Shown one piece after another: positions 43,368 through 53,931 of a stretch of 64,000 nucleotides of DNA (position 1 is the stretch's first letter; each line of letters opens with the position of its first letter). The notes below the pieces were generated by a model. The model had not been told where the DNA came from and searched no databases. It was given only the letters and a program-made list of their open reading frames with translations. The position numbers were made by a program, and so were the translations under genes. This DNA comes from ECT2AJA-110-A sp035399845 (lineage in GTDB: Bacteria > Planctomycetota > Phycisphaerae > UBA1845 > UTPLA1), in assembly GCA_035399845.1 (NCBI GenBank), contig DAOPJV010000010.1, positions 62,001 to 126,000 of the forward strand, read 5' to 3'.

Positions 43368-45503
43368 TTACTTCTTCTTCTCCGCCTCGGCCTTGGCCGC
43401 GGCGACGATTTCATCCTGGATGTTCTTCGGAACTCGCTTGTAGCAGTCGAATTCCATCGTGAACGTCGCCTTGCCCTGGGACATCGATCGAACGTCCGTC
43501 GCATAGCCGAACATGCTCGACAGCGGCACCTGCGCCTGGACCATTGTCAGCGGACCGCTCGATTCCGTCTGCAGCACGATGCCGCGGCGGCTGGAGAGGT
43601 CGCCGATGATCGAGCCCTGGAATTCCGTCGGCGTCTCGACGTCGACCTTCATGATCGGTTCGAGGAGGATCGGCTTGCTCTTGAGAAACGCCTCTTTGAA
43701 CGCGTCGCGGGCACAGATCTGGAACGCCATGTCCGACGAGTCAACGGCGTGCGACGATCCATCTTCGAGGATCATCTTGACGCCGATGATTTCGTAACCG
43801 GCCAGAGGTCCCTTCTTCATGCACTGCTGGAAACCCTTGTCGACCGAGGGGATGTATTCGGTCGGAATGCGACCGCCGAAGACCTTGTTCTCGAACTCGT
43901 AGGGCGCCTCGAACCCTTCGGCCAGCGGCTCCAGCCTGCCGACGACGTGGGCGTACTGGCCCGAACCGCCGGTCTGCTTCTTGTGCTTGTAGTCGTAGTT
44001 CACGGAGATGCTCGGCGACTCGCGATAGCTCACGCGCGGCTGACCCACGATCAGCTCGCACTTGTACTCGCGACGAATGCGCTCGCAGTACACGTCGAGG
44101 TGCAGTTCACCCATGCCGCTGATGATCGTGTCGCCCGTTTCCTCATCGCTGGAGAGACGGAACGTCGGATCTTCCTTGGCAAAGCGATTGAGCGCCTTGG
44201 CCATCTTGTCGCGGTCCTTCGTGCTCGCCGGGGCGATCGACAACGAGATGACGGGATCCATGACGTGCATGGACTCCATCGAGTAGTTGATGCCGCCTCC
44301 GCAGAACGTATCACCGCTGACGCAGTCGATACCGACGACGGCGACGATATCACCGGCTTCGGCGAAATCGATTTCCTCGCGATCGTCGGCGTGCATGCGG
44401 AGGATGCGGCCGAAGCGATAGAGCTTGCCGTCGCGCGAGTTTCGATAGCGCTCGCCGCGGACCATCTTGCCCTGGTAGATGCGCATGTAGGTGAGCTGGC
44501 CGAACGTTTCATCGACGAGCTTGAACGCCAGGCAGACAAGCGGCTGTTCGCCTTCGAGCTTGATCGGCGTCTTGGCCTCTTCGCTGTCCAGGTCGAGCGC
44601 GTGCATGTCGCGATCGAGCGGCGACGGCAGGTAGCGCGTCATCGCGTCGAGCAGGAGCTGGACGCCCTTGTTCTTGTAGGCCGAACCCATGAGGACGGGG
44701 GCGAAGTCATTCGCCAGGGTGCCGCGTCGCAGGACGCGATGCAGCATCTCGTCGGGAATGTCCTTCTCCTCGAGCATGAGTTCGAGCATGTCGTCGTCGA
44801 AGAGCGACAGGGCGTCGAGCATACCCGTGCGGGCGCTCCTGGCCTCGTCCTCCATGTTCGCCGGAATGTCCTCCCAGCGGACCTTCTCGCCGTTGTCGCC
44901 GTCGAAGTAGGCGGCCTTCATCCGGACGAGGTCGACAATTCCCTCCAGATCGTTGCCGAGGCCGATCGGGAGCTGGAGCTGGATCGCCGTCAGGCCGAGC
45001 TTCTCTTCGAGGCCCTTGATGACGTTGACCGGGTCGGCGCCGGCGCGATCGAGCTTGTTGATAAAGCAGATGCGGGGCACGCCGTAGCGCTTCATCTGTC
45101 GGTCGACCGTGATCGACTGCGACTGGACGCCGGCGACGCCGCAGAGCACGAGGATCGCGCCGTCGAGCACGCGAAGCGAGCGCTCGACTTCGACTGTGAA
45201 GTCAACGTGGCCCGGCGTGTCGATGATGTTGATTGTGTGATCTGTCCAGCGGACCTGGGTCGCGGCCGACGTGATCGTAATGCCACGCTCCTTCTCCAGC
45301 TCCATGTGGTCCATCTTGGCGCCTTCGCCGCGAACCTCCTGGATCTTGTGGATGCGGCCTGCGTAAAACAGGATTCGCTCGGTCAGCGTCGTCTTGCCGG
45401 AGTCGATGTGAGCCGAAATACCGACGTTTCGCAGCATTGCCAAAGGCGAGTCGCTCATGATGTCGAACCTTTGCTTCTTCTGTTCCTGTGTGAGCGTGAT
45501 CAT
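43368..45503 (-). CDS. fusA: elongation factor G (mitochondrial-like spdEFG1 type)
   Basis: Translation elongation factor G, the ribosomal translocase GTPase, about 711 residues. G1 is AHIDSGKT, G3 DTPGH, G4 NKLDRAGAD. SGMGELHLDVYCERIRREY marks domain III-IV. The AHIDSGKT form and RVHKIQEVRG-like switch I are those of mitochondrial EF-G1 and the spdEFG1 group of spirochaetes, planctomycetes and deltaproteobacteria; such genomes usually carry a second EF-G. Start may be ATG 45503 (AGGAA 11 nt upstream) or ATG 45458 (AAAGG 10 nt upstream). It is outside any rpsL/rpsG operon. Confidence 0.95.
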   Translation of the reverse strand: MITLTQEQKKQRFDIMSDSPLAMLRNVGISAHIDSGKTTLTERILFYAGRIHKIQEVRGEGAKMDHMELEKERGITITSAATQVRWTDHTINIIDTPGHVDFTVEVERSLRVLDGAILVLCGVAGVQSQSITVDRQMKRYGVPRICFINKLDRAGADPVNVIKGLEEKLGLTAIQLQLPIGLGNDLEGIVDLVRMKAAYFDGDNGEKVRWEDIPANMEDEARSARTGMLDALSLFDDDMLELMLEEKDIPDEMLHRVLRRGTLANDFAPVLMGSAYKNKGVQLLLDAMTRYLPSPLDRDMHALDLDSEEAKTPIKLEGEQPLVCLAFKLVDETFGQLTYMRIYQGKMVRGERYRNSRDGKLYRFGRILRMHADDREEIDFAEAGDIVAVVGIDCVSGDTFCGGGINYSMESMHVMDPVISLSIAPASTKDRDKMAKALNRFAKEDPTFRLSSDEETGDTIISGMGELHLDVYCERIRREYKCELIVGQPRVSYRESPSISVNYDYKHKKQTGGSGQYAHVVGRLEPLAEGFEAPYEFENKVFGGRIPTEYIPSVDKGFQQCMKKGPLAGYEIIGVKMILEDGSSHAVDSSDMAFQICARDAFKEAFLKSKPILLEPIMKVDVETPTEFQGSIIGDLSSRRGIVLQTESSGPLTMVQAQVPLSSMFGYATDVRSMSQGKATFTMEFDCYKRVPKNIQDEIVAAAKAEAEKKK

Positions 45504-45628
45504 GGGTGATGCAATTCCTGATCGCGTCCGGCCAACGGCGGCCGGGCAGTCTGCGATCGCATGTGTTACGGTTCACATCCGGAATTCCCATCGATCCGCG
45601 CGGGTGAACCGGGAGCCGTCCGCGAAGA

Positions 45629-45653
45629 GCGATACGTTATTTCGACGTATCGC
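45629..45653. promoter_or_regulatory. 9-bp stem-loop upstream of fusA
   Basis: GCGATACGT and ACGTATCGC are perfect inverted arms separated by 7 nt, 126-150 nt before the fusA start. A leader hairpin or operator is possible. The rest of the 45504-45888 gap shows no gene. Confidence 0.4.
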
Positions 45654-45888
45654 GGATATCGGTCCGCGGCCGGTAAGTTTCGAGTCAAAATATTGTTAGG
45701 ATTCCGCCAGCGTCGGATCATCGTGCGGCCGCAAGCGTCTCAACCGCTCCCTGGCGGGCGGACCGGCCGGGCGGTCGCACGATCGGAACCTTATTACCCG
45801 CGGCGACTTAAGCGCGCAACATCCGCGCCGAAATTGCAGCGAGCCCCATAAGGTAGCGTTGGGCCGGGGGATGTCAAGGGGCGGAGGG

Positions 45889-46362
45889 CTAAAGGCTCTC
45901 GTATCCGGCCGTGTTGATCGAGATCCTGAAGGTCGTCGTGTTGTAGAACCAACCCTGGGCGCCCGACGGTGGATTGCCCGTTCCGAACTTCACGTTCATG
46001 GCCTGGGCCGCCGGCGTGGTGAACGGGTTGCCTGGAAAGGCCATGAGGTAGGGACCGTAGGCGCCGGCGGCGTTGATCGCGCCGGACTTGTCCGTGCGTC
46101 CGATCAGTCGGTCGATGAAGTTGTTGACGACGCCATCGGCGGCGCCGTTGGCCTTGATGGAGGGCGCCCGGCCGTCGTGATCGATCGTGTAGCGGGCGAT
46201 CGCCATGCGCAGGTTGCGAAGGTCCTCGGCGACGCGGGCGTTGGTGGCCTCTTCGGCCGCGTCGGAGAACTGAGGAATCACGACCGCCGCGAGAATCCCA
46301 AGTATCACGACGACGATCAGCAATTCCACCAGCGTAAAACCGCCGCTTTTTCGGGCAGACAT
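45889..46362 (-). CDS. type IV pilin/pseudopilin
   Basis: A 157-residue prepilin. MSARKSGG-FTLVELLIVV gives the peptidase site after Gly and Glu at +5, followed by a long N-terminal helix and an external domain like GspG/type II secretion pseudopilins (AYGPYLMAFPGNPF). ATG 46362 is chosen to give the usual short leader. No secretion or pilus assembly genes adjoin it. Confidence 0.85.
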   Translation of the reverse strand: MSARKSGGFTLVELLIVVVILGILAAVVIPQFSDAAEEATNARVAEDLRNLRMAIARYTIDHDGRAPSIKANGAADGVVNNFIDRLIGRTDKSGAINAAGAYGPYLMAFPGNPFTTPAAQAMNVKFGTGNPPSGAQGWFYNTTTFRISINTAGYESL

Positions 46363-46677
46363 CGAACCACACTCCACCACGGGCCCATGGCGCTATCGGC
46401 GGATTCTGTTGGTTCGATTGGGAGTTCCCGTCATCCGGGATCACATCTGCGGACCCGCGCAGCGGCGCGCGGCGCCTTCGGAAACACCGTCACGGTTATC
46501 GGCGCCTGCCGTCATGTCGAGGGGATGGGCGGACGTCCGTGTGCAGACTCGGAGCGGCGTTCATCGCGGGATGGATATGGGACAGGAAGGCGCGTTCCCG
46601 GCTGGACCAGACACGACTTGGATTCGATGTTTGACGATGAGGAATCCAGGCGACGTTGCGCCCCTTGAGGAGGGTCC
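46363..46677. other. divergent intergenic region
   Basis: Separates the pilin gene (minus) from the large FG-GAP gene (plus). No gene, RNA or clear -35/-10 pair found; GAGGAGGG at 46665 serves the next start. Confidence 0.5.
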
Positions 46678-49600
46678 ATGCGCGATTCTTCATTCCATCG
46701 CCGATATTTCGCGGCCATCGCGGCCGGCGCCCTCCTGGGGTTCGCGCAGGCCGCGGCTGACTCGACGTCGACGCCGCTCGTGTTCTGGGGGCCCTATTCG
46801 GACAGCACGCCCGAATACTCGACCTGGTCGGGCGCATCCTGGTCGACCGGCGCGGACGCCTTCAATTACGGATGCGACCTGACGTTCATCGCGGGCGCCA
46901 GCTGCCCGACACGCGACGAGTCGGGGTTCATGGCCGTCGACTACTGCAACTCGATCAAGGTCTTCGGGCGAAGCGGAACGACCTGGACGTCGCCATACCA
47001 GCTCACGACGGGAACCAACGGTCAGAGTACACGCATGTTCGACATCGCCTACGAGACGACGTCGGGCGACGCCCTGCTCGTCTTCTGGGACGGCGACCAC
47101 AACGACCTCGAATATCGCATCGCGACGAGCTCGTCGCTCTCCGCGGAGTACGATGTTGCTGACTCCGATTCCGCCGACGTCAAATGGGTGAAGCTGGTCT
47201 CGAATCCGAGCAGTGATGAGATCATTCTCGTCTGGCTGGACAGCTACAACGATATTTACACCAAAACGTGGAACGGTTCGTCGTGGGGAAGCGCGCTGAC
47301 GCTGACGACCAACGCGAACACGTCGTCCTATGAGTGCTTCGACGTCGCCTATGAGTCGCTGTCGGGTCGGGCGATCGTCGCGTTCTGTGACGACAATTCT
47401 ACGAGTCCGCGATATCGCATCTGGAGTGGCGGGAGCTGGGGCGGCGAGAGCGGCATGTCGAGTGTCGGGGCGAATGGCTACTTCCTTCGGCTGGCGCCCG
47501 ATCCGGCGAGCAACGCGATGCTCTGCGCTGTCCAGGATTCGTCGAATGACCTGAACGTGCAGTCATGGAACGGATCGAGCTGGTCGTCCGCCAGCGAAGT
47601 CGAGGACAGTCTCAATCGCAACAACTGCCGGCAGTTCGACGTCGCCTATGAAGGCGGCGGCGGGGAAGCGCTCCTCGTTTACGCCGCCAGCTGGAGCAAC
47701 AATATCTTCTATCGAACCTGGAACGGTTCGTCGTGGTCCTCCGAGCAGACGGGGACCAACGTCAGTGACGACCAGATTGTCGTGCAGCTGACGACCAGCG
47801 CCACGGAGGGGGAGATCTTCGTGCAGGTGTACAACGACTCAAACGACCTGCATGCGCTGATCTGGAATGGATCCTCCTTCTCCTATCACTCGACCCTCGA
47901 AACCAACATGGGGGGCTGGAGCTTTGAGCCGTTCGCGACGGTCGCGCCGACAGGCGTCACTGTCACGCCCGCGGACATCCCTTATTTCACGGACTTCGAA
48001 TCCAGTGTCGGCGCCGAGTGGTCGTCGTCGACGACCTCCTATGACGCCGACTTCACGACGTTTCTGGGGCGGTTCAACGGAACTCCCGTGTCGCTGGCAT
48101 TGAATACGACGATCGGCGAAACCTATCAGCTTCGCTTCGACGTCTATGCAATCGACTCGTGGAGTCCGAAGTCGTGGGATGACGATATTGACTCCCTGTA
48201 CATCAGGATTGGCGGCGTCACGATTTTCCATGAATCGTTCAGTCAGCGTCCTGATCAATACCCGCCGACGTACGAGAACCCGCCCGATGTCGTCGGCGAC
48301 CTGGGATTCGGCTCCCGCTCCGGCATTGACGAAGACGGTATCTATCGAAACGTCACAGTCACGTTCACGGCGACGGATACCGTGACAACGCTCGACTTCA
48401 CGGACGGCCTGGAGGAAGGCGGAAACTCCGACATCAACGACGAGTCGTGGGGAATCGACAACTTTCACGTCACGACGTCGCGATTTCGCGACGTCTCCGT
48501 GGCAAAGGGATTCAACGTTCAGACGACGACGGATCAGGAATACGGATCGGGTATTCACTGGGCGGATTTCGACAACGACGGTGATCTGGATGTCATCCTG
48601 GGCGGAAACAGCTCGTCACGGCGCCTGGTGAACTACAACCAGGGGTCGAGTTTCACGGCGAGTACCTTCGGAAGCGGAAGTGAACGTCGCGGCGCCGCGC
48701 TGTTCGATATGGACAATGACGGCGATGTCGATTTCTGGTCCGGCAACCATAACAGCTACACGACGGTGGCCTGTTTCGAGAACAACGGGGCCGGCGTTTT
48801 CAGTGACGCGGGAAGCCTCGGCTTCTCCAGTCCCAACAACAACGAGGGAGTCGCGGCGGCCGATGTGAATCACGATGGCTGGTGCGACATCGTCCACTTC
48901 AGCGAAAACGGCAACTGGATCGGTCAGCACCAGGGGGATCCGGGCAAGTCGTCAGTGAATCTCGTCGCGACGGTGAATCACTCCATCGGGCTGAACGACA
49001 GCGGCGACGTCGGCAACGGTGACTACTGCAGCTCGGGTGACGTCAACAACGACGGGTTCCTCGATTTCTTTTATCACTACAACTCCGGCAAGTTGTTCCT
49101 TTCGAACGGTTCCCTGAGCTTTTCGGAATCAAACAAGGGGATATCCGTCTATACAGGCAATAGCGACAAGATGGGTTCGGCCTGGGGCGACTACGACAAC
49201 GACGGCGATCTGGACCTGTTCGTCTCGCGTTACGCCGCCGGGGTCACGGGCTATCTCTGGCGCAATGATGTCACGTGGACGGCGCCGACATCGGGGAGCT
49301 TCACGGATCGAACCGCCGCCGCGTACATCAAGGACGACTCGGGCCAGCGCGGCTGCGCGTGGGGCGACTACGACAACGACGGCGACCTGGATCTCTATGT
49401 CGTGACGCGCACCGGTGGGAACCGGCTCTATCAGAATCAGAATGACGGGACGTTTCGGCTCGTGCACGAAGGCGCCGACAGTGACGGCGATGGCCACGAC
49501 GCGGTCTTCGTGGACTACGACAACGACGGCGATCTCGACATCGCCTACACACGGGAAGACACGACGAATGTCCTGCTCGAGAATCGAACAAACGACATGA

Positions 49601-49971
49601 ACTACCTCAAAGTTCGGGTCGTCGGCCTGGGAGGCGGCGGCACCAACGTTCCGGCGGTGGGTGTTCGCGTTGAGCTGTGGAACGCCGCAGGGACGCTACG
49701 ACTGGGGCGGCGCGATGTCGGCGTCGCGCGTGGATTCGGCGGGACCGAGCCGCTCTGGGCGCACTTCGGTGGTGTCGACGGGGCGACGCAGTACATGGTC
49801 AAAGTGTGGTTCCACAGCCGGGACAACAGCGATCCGCAGGAGACGCTCGTCTATCCGAAGAACGCGTCCACGACGATCGGCAAGGTGACGATCGATCAGA
49901 TGATCACGATCGAGGAAGCCGAACTGCGCCGCCGCATTCTCCGATGGCGCGAGGTGCCGAATCGAATGTAG
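46678..49971 (+). CDS. giant secreted FG-GAP/VCBS and ASPIC-UnbV protein
   Basis: A 1097-residue exported protein. After the signal peptide, residues ~30-430 hold repeats with W-N-G-S-S-W strands (TWNGSSWGSA, SWNGSSWSSA, TWNGSSWSSE, IWNGSSFSY), forming one propeller. Residues ~440-600 are a beta-sandwich. Residues ~620-980 are FG-GAP/VCBS blades with calcium loops (DFDNDGDLDVIL, DMDNDGDVDFWS, DYDNDGDLDLFV, DYDNDGDLDLYV, DYDNDGDLDIAY). The last ~110 residues resemble the ASPIC/UnbV domain. No sorting tail is seen; the end is basic. Probably a cell-surface adhesion or scaffold protein. GAGGAGGG precedes the ATG. Confidence 0.8.
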   Translation: MRDSSFHRRYFAAIAAGALLGFAQAAADSTSTPLVFWGPYSDSTPEYSTWSGASWSTGADAFNYGCDLTFIAGASCPTRDESGFMAVDYCNSIKVFGRSGTTWTSPYQLTTGTNGQSTRMFDIAYETTSGDALLVFWDGDHNDLEYRIATSSSLSAEYDVADSDSADVKWVKLVSNPSSDEIILVWLDSYNDIYTKTWNGSSWGSALTLTTNANTSSYECFDVAYESLSGRAIVAFCDDNSTSPRYRIWSGGSWGGESGMSSVGANGYFLRLAPDPASNAMLCAVQDSSNDLNVQSWNGSSWSSASEVEDSLNRNNCRQFDVAYEGGGGEALLVYAASWSNNIFYRTWNGSSWSSEQTGTNVSDDQIVVQLTTSATEGEIFVQVYNDSNDLHALIWNGSSFSYHSTLETNMGGWSFEPFATVAPTGVTVTPADIPYFTDFESSVGAEWSSSTTSYDADFTTFLGRFNGTPVSLALNTTIGETYQLRFDVYAIDSWSPKSWDDDIDSLYIRIGGVTIFHESFSQRPDQYPPTYENPPDVVGDLGFGSRSGIDEDGIYRNVTVTFTATDTVTTLDFTDGLEEGGNSDINDESWGIDNFHVTTSRFRDVSVAKGFNVQTTTDQEYGSGIHWADFDNDGDLDVILGGNSSSRRLVNYNQGSSFTASTFGSGSERRGAALFDMDNDGDVDFWSGNHNSYTTVACFENNGAGVFSDAGSLGFSSPNNNEGVAAADVNHDGWCDIVHFSENGNWIGQHQGDPGKSSVNLVATVNHSIGLNDSGDVGNGDYCSSGDVNNDGFLDFFYHYNSGKLFLSNGSLSFSESNKGISVYTGNSDKMGSAWGDYDNDGDLDLFVSRYAAGVTGYLWRNDVTWTAPTSGSFTDRTAAAYIKDDSGQRGCAWGDYDNDGDLDLYVVTRTGGNRLYQNQNDGTFRLVHEGADSDGDGHDAVFVDYDNDGDLDIAYTREDTTNVLLENRTNDMNYLKVRVVGLGGGGTNVPAVGVRVELWNAAGTLRLGRRDVGVARGFGGTEPLWAHFGGVDGATQYMVKVWFHSRDNSDPQETLVYPKNASTTIGKVTIDQMITIEEAELRRRILRWREVPNRM

Positions 49972-50050
49972 GCCGCCCATCCAGGGGCTTTCCGCATAAA
50001 TCGTCCCATAAGCCGCGACAGGAAGTTCCAGGGTTGCCATCCGGTGGTTG

Positions 50051-50079
50051 TTGAAATAGCACCCTGAGGGTACTATATT
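50051..50079 (+). promoter_or_regulatory. promoter of the suf operon
   Basis: -35 TTGAAA (50051-50056), 17-nt spacer, -10 TATATT (50074-50079), 29 nt before the regulator ATG. Confidence 0.7.
50056..50076. promoter_or_regulatory. palindromic operator for the Rrf2-type regulator
   Basis: A 21-bp dyad centred on 50066: ATAG-c-ACCCT-G-AGGGT-a-CTAT, nine of ten pairs matching. It fills the promoter spacer and touches both boxes, so binding would block RNA polymerase; autoregulation by the next gene is the obvious reading. Confidence 0.6.
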
Positions 50080-50107
50080 CCGCGGTAGAAGCCTCGAGGA
50101 GCGATAG

Positions 50108-50608
50108 ATGCTGTCACTGACCCGAAAGACGGATTACGCCCTGATCGCGCTTTGTCACATGGCCGCCCAGCCCAACCGGGTCTGCACGGCCCGGGAGATT
50201 GCCGAGCGGCACGGTCTTCCGCAGTCACTTCTGATGAACGTGCTTAAGTCACTTTCGCAGAGCGACTTGGTTGAGTCGACCCGCGGCGCGAAAGGGGGCT
50301 ATCGGTTGGGCAAGGGACCGACAGAGATTACGTTGTCCGCGATCATTGAGGCGGTCGAAGGACCGGTGAAGTTCGTACAATGTGCGACACACAAAGAGGG
50401 GGACGATCCGAGCTGTGACATCATGGAGACGTGTCCGATTCGTCGGCCGGTCCAGGTGATACAGCATCGGCTTGAAGCGTTTCTCGCGGGGATCGTGCTC
50501 GCCGATCTGGCGGAGCGAACGTCTTCGGATTCCTGCGTCAATCTTTCGATCTCAGGGAACCCTCAGCCCCCGACGGGTGGAACGGGGCAGCATCAGGCGG
50601 CGAATTGA
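50108..50608 (+). CDS. Rrf2 family Fe-S regulator of the suf operon
   Basis: A 166-residue winged-helix regulator of the IscR/SufR type. MLSLTRKTDYALIALCHMA opens the Rrf2 domain; STRGAKGGYRLGK is the wing. Three Cys in the right region (VQCATH, PSCDIM, ETCPI) can hold an Fe-S cluster. First gene of the suf operon and preceded by its likely operator. The name IscR or SufR cannot be decided. Confidence 0.9.
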   Translation: MLSLTRKTDYALIALCHMAAQPNRVCTAREIAERHGLPQSLLMNVLKSLSQSDLVESTRGAKGGYRLGKGPTEITLSAIIEAVEGPVKFVQCATHKEGDDPSCDIMETCPIRRPVQVIQHRLEAFLAGIVLADLAERTSSDSCVNLSISGNPQPPTGGTGQHQAAN

Positions 50609-50693
50609 TCGGCGATCGAAGGATCGCCGCGAACGCGAATGCGGCGGAGTGTGGTGGACGCACTCGCCGGCGGAAAGAAATGGAGCAACGTTC

Positions 50694-51023
50694 ATGGTGG
50701 ATTTGAGCGAACTGGCGGCCAGCAAAGTCAAGGAGATCATTCAGGGCCAGGACCTGAATCCGGACGACACGTTTCTGCGCGTGGGCGTCAAGGGCGGCGG
50801 CTGCAGCGGCTTCTCCTACACACTCGATCTGACCCAGGAAAAGCAGGAGTCGGATGAGCTGTGGGATCTCCATGGTGTGAAGGTCATCTGCGATCCGAAG
50901 AGCTTCATTTATCTCGATGGCGCGTCGGTGGACTACAAGAAGGAGTTCATGCAGGAGGGCTTCACGTTCAGCAATCCGAACGCGACGAGTTCCTGCGGCT
51001 GCGGCAGCAGCTTCAGCGCCTGA
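50694..51023 (+). CDS. HesB/IscA/SufA family Fe-S carrier
   Basis: A 109-residue A-type carrier. The three cluster Cys are present: GGGCSGFSY and SSCGCGSSF. GVKGGGCSGFSYTL is the family signature. GGAG 8 nt before ATG 50694. It would hand clusters from SufBCD to apo-proteins. Confidence 0.92.
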   Translation: MVDLSELAASKVKEIIQGQDLNPDDTFLRVGVKGGGCSGFSYTLDLTQEKQESDELWDLHGVKVICDPKSFIYLDGASVDYKKEFMQEGFTFSNPNATSSCGCGSSFSA

Positions 51024-51149
51024 TCGCACGCCTCACACGGCGTCGCTCCGTGACGGGGCGAATCCAGGGGTAACGCGTCCGCGGCGACCAGGTCGCGGAC
51101 CATTGGGGCGTCGGGGCATCCGGCGCCTGTGGGAGTTAATTCCTAGATC

Positions 51150-52616
<1,467 letters not shown>

Positions 52617-52628
52617 TTTGGTGATTTC

Positions 52629-52652
52629 GTGATTTCGCGATTTGGTGATCGA
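52629..52652. repeat. left inverted repeat of the cassette
   Basis: GTGATTTCGCGATTTGG followed by TGATCGA; inverted copy at 53045-53075 with one added octamer. AT-rich relative to surroundings. Confidence 0.75.
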
Positions 52653-52675
52653 GGGGAAGGTGATGAGGCTTTCCC

Positions 52676-53041
52676 ATGACACCGGATGAACTGCAGAAGC
52701 GAGCGACGAGTTTTTCATTGCGAATCATCAAACTCGCCAGGTCTTTGCCGAATGACATCGTTGGATGGGAGCTGGGAAAGCAGATTCTACGTTCCGGAAC
52801 GTCTGTATCGTCAAACTACCGTGCGGCCAGGCGAGCCCGGAGTCACAAGGAGTTTGTGGCGAAGCTGGGGATCGTTGCCGAAGAGGCGGACGAAACCGAG
52901 CATTGGCTGGGCCTGCTGACAGAGAGTGGAATCGTTAACAGGAACAGAGCCGCAGATCTCATGCGAGAGGCGGATGAACTGACACGGATATTCGCGAGTA
53001 GCAAAGCGACTGCAAGGATGGCGATGAAGGGTCAGGACTGA
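52676..53041 (+). CDS. four-helix bundle protein (23S rRNA intervening-sequence protein family)
   Basis: A 121-residue all-helical protein: SFSLRIIKLARSLPND, GKQILRSGTSVSSNYRAARRA and EADETEHWLGLL are the family signatures. Relatives are encoded in 23S rRNA intervening sequences and scattered in genomes of many phyla, where they are thought to bind nucleic acid; function unproven. Located within inverted repeats between sufB and sufC and unrelated to Fe-S chemistry. Confidence 0.88.
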   Translation: MTPDELQKRATSFSLRIIKLARSLPNDIVGWELGKQILRSGTSVSSNYRAARRARSHKEFVAKLGIVAEEADETEHWLGLLTESGIVNRNRAADLMREADELTRIFASSKATARMAMKGQD

Positions 53042-53044
53042 TGA

Positions 53045-53083
53045 TCGATCACCAAATCGCCAAATCGCGAAATCACAAAATAG
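53045..53083. repeat. right inverted repeat of the cassette
   Basis: Reads TCGATCACC then AAATCG-type units (period 8-9 bp); complementary to the left end. Confidence 0.75.
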
Positions 53084-53104
53084 AACGCGAGTGAGATTCG
53101 ACAC

Positions 53105-53869
53105 ATGCTTGAGATCAAAAATCTACACGCCAACATCGACGACCACGAGATTCTCCGGGGGATTGATCTGAAGATCGGCCCCGGCGAAGTTCACTCGATC
53201 ATGGGGAAGAACGGCTCGGGAAAGAGCACGCTCGCCTCGGTCCTCGCCGGCAATGACAACTACGAAGTCACGCAGGGTGAAATCACCTTCAACGGGAAGG
53301 ATCTGCTGGAGCTCGCCCCGGAGGAGCGCGCGTGGGAGGGAATCTTCCTGGCGTTCCAGTATCCCGTGGAGATCCCGGGCGTTGCGACGAGTTACTTCCT
53401 GAAGGCCGCGCTCAACGCCATGCGCAAGAGCAAGGGCCTGCCCGAGATCGAGGCCGCGGAATTCCTCGACATGGTCAGGGAAAAGGCCGCGATGGTCGCC
53501 CTCGACGAAAAGCTGATGACCCGCGCCATTAACGAAGGCTTCTCCGGCGGCGAAAAGAAGCGGAACGAAGTCTTCCAGATGGCCATGATGGAGCCGAAGC
53601 TCGCGATTCTCGATGAGACCGACTCCGGTCTCGACATCGACGCCCTCAGGATCGTCGCCGACGGCATCAACAAGCTGCGATCGCCCGAGCGGAGCTTCAT
53701 CGTTGTGACGCACTACCATCGCATGCTCGAGTACATCGAGCCCGACTTCGTTCACGTTCTCGACAGGGGCCGGATTGTCCGCTCGGGTGGCAAGGCGCTG
53801 GCCGTCGAGCTCGAAGCGAAGGGCTACAAGGGGCTGCTGGCGGACGCCGGCGAGACGATCGCGTCGTAA
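53105..53869 (+). CDS. sufC: Fe-S assembly ATPase SufC
   Basis: ABC-type ATPase of 254 residues. Walker A GKNGSGKST, SufC-specific FLAFQYPVEIPGV (Q-loop), signature FSGGEKKRNEVFQM, Walker B LAILDETDSGLDID, H-loop VVTHYHRML. No membrane domain. Forms SufBC2D with neighbours. Confidence 0.97.
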   Translation: MLEIKNLHANIDDHEILRGIDLKIGPGEVHSIMGKNGSGKSTLASVLAGNDNYEVTQGEITFNGKDLLELAPEERAWEGIFLAFQYPVEIPGVATSYFLKAALNAMRKSKGLPEIEAAEFLDMVREKAAMVALDEKLMTRAINEGFSGGEKKRNEVFQMAMMEPKLAILDETDSGLDIDALRIVADGINKLRSPERSFIVVTHYHRMLEYIEPDFVHVLDRGRIVRSGGKALAVELEAKGYKGLLADAGETIAS

Positions 53870-53931
53870 CGTCGTTGACACACGGAAGCGAACACGGCGA
53901 CGCTGACAGCGGCGACGCCCGAAATGGACGA

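Noticed and set aside
43749..45509. A 586-residue plus-strand frame across fusA
   Set aside because: Exactly antisense to EF-G with no recognisable domain.
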